Shown: one piece after another, positions 15,039-18,868 of the stretch
Layout: every line of letters begins with the position of its first letter
Position numbering within the stretch: the first letter of the stretch is position 1
Source of the DNA: Nitrospira bacterium HGW-Nitrospira-1
Lineage (GTDB): Bacteria > Nitrospirota > Thermodesulfovibrionia > Thermodesulfovibrionales > UBA6898
DNA: 18,868 nt
Reading direction: 5' to 3'
Assembly: GCA_002839535.1 (NCBI GenBank)
Contig: PGYF01000022.1
Coordinates: 1 to 18,868, forward strand
Position numbers and translations under genes: made by a program
Notes under the pieces: model-generated
The model's database searches: none
Seen by the model: the letters and a program-made list of their open reading frames with translations, nothing else
What the model was told of the DNA's origin: nothing

Positions 15039-15155
15039 GTGAGAGAATTCTTGAAGACTGAGACTGATTTCCGTATTATAGAGGATATTAAACAGGATTT
15101 TTTTGCGTCCCTTTACGGAAAAGGGGGTTTTCAGAACCTATCCTCACAAACATAA
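15039..15155 (+). CDS. Possible 38-codon small ORF of unknown function
   Basis: A GTG-started frame with GAGAGGAAGG about 10 bases upstream and a TAA stop at 15153-15155 encodes 38 residues beginning VREFLKTETDF and ending GGFQNLSSQT. The composition (charged N-terminal half, then DFFASLYGKGG) looks more protein-like than random, but the frame is short and has no recognised relative. It could be a remnant of a gene once in this slot, a small protein, or chance. It ends 27 nt before the PASTA gene. A promoter prediction overlaps it, which argues against it. Confidence 0.25.
   Translation: MREFLKTETDFRIIEDIKQDFFASLYGKGGFQNLSSQT
15051..15079 (+). promoter_or_regulatory. Candidate sigma-70 promoter for the PASTA-rpe-TPR operon
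   Basis: TTGAAG (15051-15056) and TATTAT (15074-15079) are separated by 17 bp and would start a transcript about 100 nt before the PASTA gene. It is the best-spaced pair in the gap between the divergent def and PASTA operons. It is a prediction only. Confidence 0.4.
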
Positions 15156-15182
15156 TATGGACGGTTTTTTTGGAGCAGCGTT

Positions 15183-15893
15183 ATGCGGAAACAGATGAGC
15201 AATTTTCTTAAGATACCTCTTTTCTTTGCATTGTTTATATTGCTTGGACTCTCTTTTGGATTCATTACATTCAAAATCCTGAGTTTCAGCAGGACAGTGG
15301 AAGTCCCTTCTCTGGCCAATTTGACGATGCTGGAAGCCAATGAAGCGCTCAGCAAAGCAGGTCTTTATCTGAAGATAGAGGGCGAGGATTTTGAGCCGGC
15401 TATCCAGGCTGGACGAATAATAAGACAGGATATCCCGGCAGGCAATAAAGTAAAAGAAAAACGGGCAATCAAGGTAATTTTCAGCAAAGGTCCCCGGGTA
15501 TCTTCCATCCCCTCGCTTGTTCAAAGGCTGCTTCCCGACGCAGAGTCTTTGCTTATGCAGAAGGGGCTGAGCATAGGGGAAGTCATCTATGTACATTCGG
15601 ATGCGGTCGAGAAAGGGGAAATTATTGCCCAAAAACCTGAGCCTCATGAGAGATTGAGCGGCAAGATAACAGCGCTTGTCAGTCTTGGCCCTGATGAGCT
15701 AATCTATTTCTGTCCGGATTTTCTCAATAAGAGTATCGAAAATGCAAAAGAGACCGCTGAAAGTATCGGGCTGGCGCTGGAAGTAAAAGGAGCAGGTCAT
15801 ATTATCAGCGCTCAAAAGCCAAAACCAGGGACGCTTATCAAAAATACCGATAAAATATTTCTTCAATTGAGAGAGGATACAGTCAATGATTAA
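15183..15893 (+). CDS. Membrane-anchored PASTA domain protein
   Basis: 236 aa. One N-terminal membrane segment (about 11-34) is followed by three PASTA-like repeats outside the membrane: about 38-103 (VEVPSLANLTMLEANEALSKAGL ... IIRQDIPAGNKVK), about 104-167 (SSIPSLVQRLLPDAESLLMQKGL ... IIAQKPEPHERL) and about 170-230 (YFCPDFLNKSIENAKETAESIGL ... ISAQKPKPGTLIK). PASTA domains bind peptidoglycan fragments and usually sit on serine/threonine kinases or penicillin-binding proteins; here there is no catalytic domain. GGAG lies 7 nt before the ATG. It overlaps rpe by 8 nt and forms an operon with rpe and the TPR gene. Confidence 0.85.
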   Translation: MRKQMSNFLKIPLFFALFILLGLSFGFITFKILSFSRTVEVPSLANLTMLEANEALSKAGLYLKIEGEDFEPAIQAGRIIRQDIPAGNKVKEKRAIKVIFSKGPRVSSIPSLVQRLLPDAESLLMQKGLSIGEVIYVHSDAVEKGEIIAQKPEPHERLSGKITALVSLGPDELIYFCPDFLNKSIENAKETAESIGLALEVKGAGHIISAQKPKPGTLIKNTDKIFLQLREDTVND

Positions 15894-16545
15894 AATTGCT
15901 CCGTCAATACTTTCTGCAAATTTTGCAAGACTGGAAGAGGATATAAAGGCTGCTGAAAACGCCGGCGCTCATATGCTGCATATTGATGTAATGGACGGTC
16001 ATTTTGTGCCCAATATCACTATCGGGTGTTCTGTAGTTAAAGCTGTCAGAAAGATAACCAGGCTTCCTCTTGATGTGCATTTAATGATAGAAAACCCTGA
16101 TATATTTGTAAAAGAATTCGCGGATGCAGGGGCTGATTTTCTCACCGTCCACTGCGAAGCCTCTATCCATCTCCACAGAACAATCCAGCACATAAAACAA
16201 AACAACATGAAAGCAGGAGTGGCGATAAACCCTGCAACGCCTGTCTTATATCTGGAGAATATTTTATCGGATGTAGATCTGGCGCTCCTGATGTCTGTTG
16301 ACCCAGGATTTGGAGGACAGGAATTTATACCGTTCACCATAGAAAAGATTAAAGCAGTGAAAAAAATGACCTCCAAAGCAGGAGTAACGCCCCTCATCGA
16401 GGTGGACGGCGGCGTAAAAATCGAAAACGCCAAAGCAATAGCCGATGCAGGCGCTGATATACTTGTCATGGGTTCTGCATTTTTCAAATCAGACAATTAT
16501 TCTTTAACCATGGAGACGCTGAATGAAATCCTCGGAAACAGATAA
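15886..16545 (+). CDS. rpe: Ribulose-phosphate 3-epimerase
   Basis: A 219-aa TIM-barrel enzyme of the pentose phosphate pathway that interconverts ribulose 5-phosphate and xylulose 5-phosphate. The signatures are complete: IAPSILSANF (4-13), LHIDVMDGHFVPN (31-43, metal ligands H33 and D35), DVHLMI with H66, SVDPGFGGQ (137-145) and IEVDGGV with D174, then the phosphate loop VMGSAFF. The length is standard. It overlaps both neighbours, the PASTA gene by 8 nt and the TPR gene by 23 nt. Confidence 0.97.
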   Translation: MIKIAPSILSANFARLEEDIKAAENAGAHMLHIDVMDGHFVPNITIGCSVVKAVRKITRLPLDVHLMIENPDIFVKEFADAGADFLTVHCEASIHLHRTIQHIKQNNMKAGVAINPATPVLYLENILSDVDLALLMSVDPGFGGQEFIPFTIEKIKAVKKMTSKAGVTPLIEVDGGVKIENAKAIADAGADILVMGSAFFKSDNYSLTMETLNEILGNR

Positions 16546-17608
16546 ACTTTTTGAAAAGGCCGAGGCTTTAAGACAGAAAAGCCGCTATCCTGAATCATTG
16601 GCCCTCCTCAAGCAGGCATTGAAAGCCTATACTTCTTCGCGGGACTTAAGCGGAGTTATGGAATGCCGGCTCTCCACCGGTGACGTATGCAGGATGACAG
16701 GCGATTTCGACCAGGCGGAAAAATCATATACAGCCGCAATAAAGATTGCAAAGAAAATTCATGACATCCCCTCTATAGCTGATGCTGAAATAGGCATCGG
16801 CCTGTCTTTGAGGGCAAAGGGAGACTGGGAAAAAGCCCTGGAGATGATCTCTTCTGCTATGGATTTTTACCAGGCGACTGACGACAAACACGGCATAGCA
16901 TTTTCTCTCTGGGCCGCAGCCGGTTCTTTAAGGATTCAGGGAGATATTTTAAAGGCAATAGACACATTCAAACAGGCATTAAAGGCATTTAAATCTTTGA
17001 AACAGGAATCTTCTATAGGATATTGTCTGTGCGGTCTCGGGGGGACTTCGAGAATCGCCGGCCTTTTCAAAGATTCCTTAAACTATTACAACCAGGCAAA
17101 CACCCTGTTTGCCCGCATGAAAGATACCTTCGGGACAGCATACTCATATTGCGGGATAGGCAACGCCCACAGGATGCTTGGTGACTACAGGAAGGCGTTG
17201 GTATATTTCAGGAAGGCCTCTTCGCTCTACAATAAAATCGGAGACAGGGTAAGTTATTCATATACTCTCTGGAGCATGGGGACAACATACAAGATGCTGG
17301 GAGATTACAAGAACGCTTCCGGGTATTTTAAAATCTCGCAAGACTTATTCAGAAAGACAAAGGACCCCAGAGGCCTTATTTACTGCAGGCTCGGCTTAGG
17401 GGAGATAGCCCTTCTTGAAGGCAGAAAAAAAACAGCTGAAAAATATTTCAGGGGATCAGTAATAAACGCAAAGAAGTATGGCTTTAAAGTTGAAAGGAGC
17501 CATGCTGAAATGTTGTCTTCCTGTCTCTCGGGGAAAACAACATCCGTCTGCTATAATAAACTGGGACTTAAGCTGAGTTTCGAGGGGTTGCCTTTTAATT
17601 TACCATAG
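16523..17608 (+). CDS. Tetratricopeptide repeat protein
   Basis: 361 aa made of about eight TPR units with a period near 40 residues, longer than the 34-residue canonical repeat, as in Rap/MalT-type TPRs. Typical units are GDFDQAEKSYTAAIKIAKKI, GDWEKALEMISSAMDFYQ, GDILKAIDTFKQALKAFKSL, GDYRKALVYFRKASSLYNKI and GDYKNASGYFKISQDLF. No signal peptide or catalytic domain is seen, so it is a cytoplasmic protein-binding scaffold with an unknown partner. It starts 23 nt inside rpe, with GGAG 7 nt before the ATG, so it is translationally coupled. Confidence 0.88.
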   Translation: MKSSETDKLFEKAEALRQKSRYPESLALLKQALKAYTSSRDLSGVMECRLSTGDVCRMTGDFDQAEKSYTAAIKIAKKIHDIPSIADAEIGIGLSLRAKGDWEKALEMISSAMDFYQATDDKHGIAFSLWAAAGSLRIQGDILKAIDTFKQALKAFKSLKQESSIGYCLCGLGGTSRIAGLFKDSLNYYNQANTLFARMKDTFGTAYSYCGIGNAHRMLGDYRKALVYFRKASSLYNKIGDRVSYSYTLWSMGTTYKMLGDYKNASGYFKISQDLFRKTKDPRGLIYCRLGLGEIALLEGRKKTAEKYFRGSVINAKKYGFKVERSHAEMLSSCLSGKTTSVCYNKLGLKLSFEGLPFNLP

Positions 17609-17651
17609 GAGGCGCTTGCAAAAGTCACACCACAGAGGTCAATTGACTAAA

Positions 17652-17788
17652 TAGTGTCTGTCCCTAAAGTAAGAAGTTGTCATCCTCGGGCTTGACCCGG
17701 GGATCCAGAACTTCTTGAAAACACTGGATTCCCCGATCAAGTCGGGGAATGACAGATAGTAAAAGTTATAGTTTATGAACAGACACTA
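17652..17788. repeat. MITE-like palindromic element between TPR gene and pgsA
   Basis: Perfect 10-bp outer arms TAGTGTCTGT (17652-17661) and ACAGACACTA (17779-17788) enclose a bipartite core from GTCATCC (17679) to GGAATGAC (17753). The first half-core is itself bracketed by AAGAAGTT (17671-17678) and AACTTCTT (17709-17716). The core belongs to the same 'GTCATTC..CTTGA..GGATCCAG' family as 12370-12437. The flanks also contain a perfect GTCAATTGAC palindrome at 17638-17647. It carries no gene and could act as a bidirectional terminator. Confidence 0.75.
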
Positions 17789-17807
17789 AATACCCTGGAG
17801 ATATTGC

Positions 17808-18350
17808 TTGAAAGTATTGAATATTCCAAATACCCTGACCATTACACGAATAGTTATCATACCGATTCTCATAACCACAATCATTTACAATCAATACCTG
17901 TACGCGCTCTTTCTTTTTGCCGTCGCTGCTTTAACGGATATGCTCGACGGTCTGTTAGCCAGACTCACAAACCAAAAGACAGCGCTTGGGACCTTTTTGG
18001 ATCCACTGGCCGACAAATTTCTCCTTGTATCCTCCTTCATCATTTTTTCCGTCAATGGATGGATACCGAAATGGTTTGCGGTTATCGTAATAAGCAGGGA
18101 TATTATTGTTGTAATCGGCTGTTTTTTGCTTTACATGATCACAAACACGTTAAAGGTTGAGCCTGTATTCCTCGGCAAAGCGGCCATAGCGTTGGAGCTT
18201 TTCATTCCTGCCTATGTATTGCTTAATCTCAATGTCATAACCTTACCGCCTGTTCATGATATTTTCTTTATGCTGTCTGCAGCGCTTTCAGCAATATCCG
18301 GATTCCAATATATCTATAAGGGATTTAAACTAACCAATGCGCACCAATAG
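17808..18350 (+). CDS. pgsA: CDP-alcohol phosphatidyltransferase, probably phosphatidylglycerophosphate synthase
   Basis: A 180-aa integral membrane enzyme. The family signature D-x2-DG-x2-AR-x8-G-x3-D-x3-D is complete, from DMLDGLLAR (about 44-52) to GTFLDPLADK (about 61-70). Several hydrophobic segments surround it, and the N-terminus VLNIPNTLTITRI is typical of PgsA, which condenses CDP-diacylglycerol with glycerol 3-phosphate. The start is TTG at 17808, with GGAG 7 nt upstream; there is no nearby ATG. Its end overlaps the following radical-SAM gene by 14 nt. Other CDP-alcohol transferases cannot be excluded, but PgsA fits best. Confidence 0.88.
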   Translation: MKVLNIPNTLTITRIVIIPILITTIIYNQYLYALFLFAVAALTDMLDGLLARLTNQKTALGTFLDPLADKFLLVSSFIIFSVNGWIPKWFAVIVISRDIIVVIGCFLLYMITNTLKVEPVFLGKAAIALELFIPAYVLLNLNVITLPPVHDIFFMLSAALSAISGFQYIYKGFKLTNAHQ

Positions 18351-18868
18351 CAAGCTCGAGATTGAGTCGGTCGCTGCGGAAAGTCCGGCTGCAAAGGCGG
18401 GCCTTCAGGCGGGCGATATACTCCTCTCTATCAATTCTTATCCGCTGCATGACGTCATAGACTTTATGTTCACTAAAGACTCTGATGAACTTGAAATAAA
18501 ATTTATGCGCAAAACCGCTAAAAACAGTGTTCTTATTCCCATGGAAAATGAGGCGGACCTCGGGATAATTGTCAAGCCATTCAAGGTGAAAATTTGCAAG
18601 AATAACTGCGTCTTCTGTTTTGTAAAGCAGTTGCCGAGGGGACTGAGAAAATCTCTCTATATTAAAGATGAGGATTACAGGCTCTCATTTCTGTATGGTA
18701 ACTATATGACGTTGTCCAATATCACTCAAGAGGACAGGAAAAGAATAGTAGAACAGACATTGAGCCCTCTCTATATATCCGTTCATAGCACCAATAAGTC
18801 CCTCCGTAATAAGATGCTTGGGAACCCTAAGGCACAGGATATAATGAAGGAGCTAAAATTCTTTTCAG
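18337..18868 (+). CDS. DUF512 / PDZ-radical SAM protein, 3' end cut by window
   Basis: The first 177 residues of a longer protein. An N-terminal PDZ-like domain (about 5-80, ESPAAKAGLQAGDILLSIN) is followed by a CxxxCxxC cluster motif, C87, C91 and C94 (CKNNCVFCF), then KQLPRGLRKSLY and RLSFLYGNYMTL, which mark the DUF512 family of putative radical SAM Fe-S oxidoreductases. YISVHST also matches. The function is unknown; in many bacteria the gene neighbours a GTPase gene (der), which might lie just beyond the edge. The ATG at 18337 starts 14 nt inside pgsA. No stop occurs before the window ends. Confidence 0.88.
   Translation, partial: MRTNSKLEIESVAAESPAAKAGLQAGDILLSINSYPLHDVIDFMFTKDSDELEIKFMRKTAKNSVLIPMENEADLGIIVKPFKVKICKNNCVFCFVKQLPRGLRKSLYIKDEDYRLSFLYGNYMTLSNITQEDRKRIVEQTLSPLYISVHSTNKSLRNKMLGNPKAQDIMKELKFFS

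Noticed and set aside
14861..15061. 66-codon plus-strand open frame
   Set aside because: Its first half is the palindromic repeat core and it has no ribosome site.
15131..15647. Minus-strand open frames opposite the PASTA gene
   Set aside because: They are shadows of a gene with clear domain structure on the plus strand.
14835..17788. Insertion sequences carrying transposase
   Set aside because: The elements are under 140 bp and no transposase-like frame exists anywhere in the window.

Overview
The window is an 18.9 kb piece of a moderately AT-rich bacterial chromosome. It holds housekeeping genes, one glycogen/signalling operon, one exported redox-type operon and several palindromic intergenic repeats. 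Signal-peptide proteins, LysM/NlpC and PASTA proteins, a DUF116–fmt–def cluster, a galT–glgA pair and a DUF512 radical-SAM gene together suggest a Gram-negative, probably anaerobic, uncultured lineage such as Nitrospirota or a relative of the former Deltaproteobacteria. This placement is an inference from gene content; no rRNA or tRNA gene was seen.

Layout. (1) 1-1657, plus strand: a repeat and promoter region, then scpB and a LysM-LysM-NlpC/P60 peptidoglycan hydrolase, overlapping by 4 nt. (2) 9841-1701, minus strand: one tight run of galT, glgA, a PAS/GAF/PAS histidine kinase, a stand-alone receiver protein, an RlmD/RumA-type RNA methyltransferase and a MoeA fused to a molybdate-binding-like domain. 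A clear extended -10 promoter lies in front of galT. (3) 12245-10003, minus strand: an exported NifX-like protein, a DUF4405 membrane protein with a duplicated C-terminal module, and two exported OB-like paralogues. (4) 12.31-12.70 kb: a gene-free composite of GC-rich palindromic repeats, part of which is an inverted copy of the first 97 bases of the window. (5) 14787-12705, minus strand: def, fmt and a DUF116 protein. The fmt gene carries a large palindrome that is translated in frame. (6) 14835-14966: a palindromic element, followed by a possible small ORF and a promoter. (7) 15183-17608, plus strand: a membrane-anchored PASTA protein, rpe and a TPR protein, all overlapping. (8) 17652-17788: another palindromic element, then pgsA and the start of a DUF512 radical-SAM gene cut by the window edge.

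The two most notable items are the in-frame palindromic insertion in fmt (13392-13504, residues 254-291) and the exported NifX-like/DUF4405/OB-like operon, which resembles an envelope redox or metal-cofactor module with no function I can name. The palindromic elements share a recurrent design: a palindromic core enclosed by outer inverted arms whose sequence differs at each locus.
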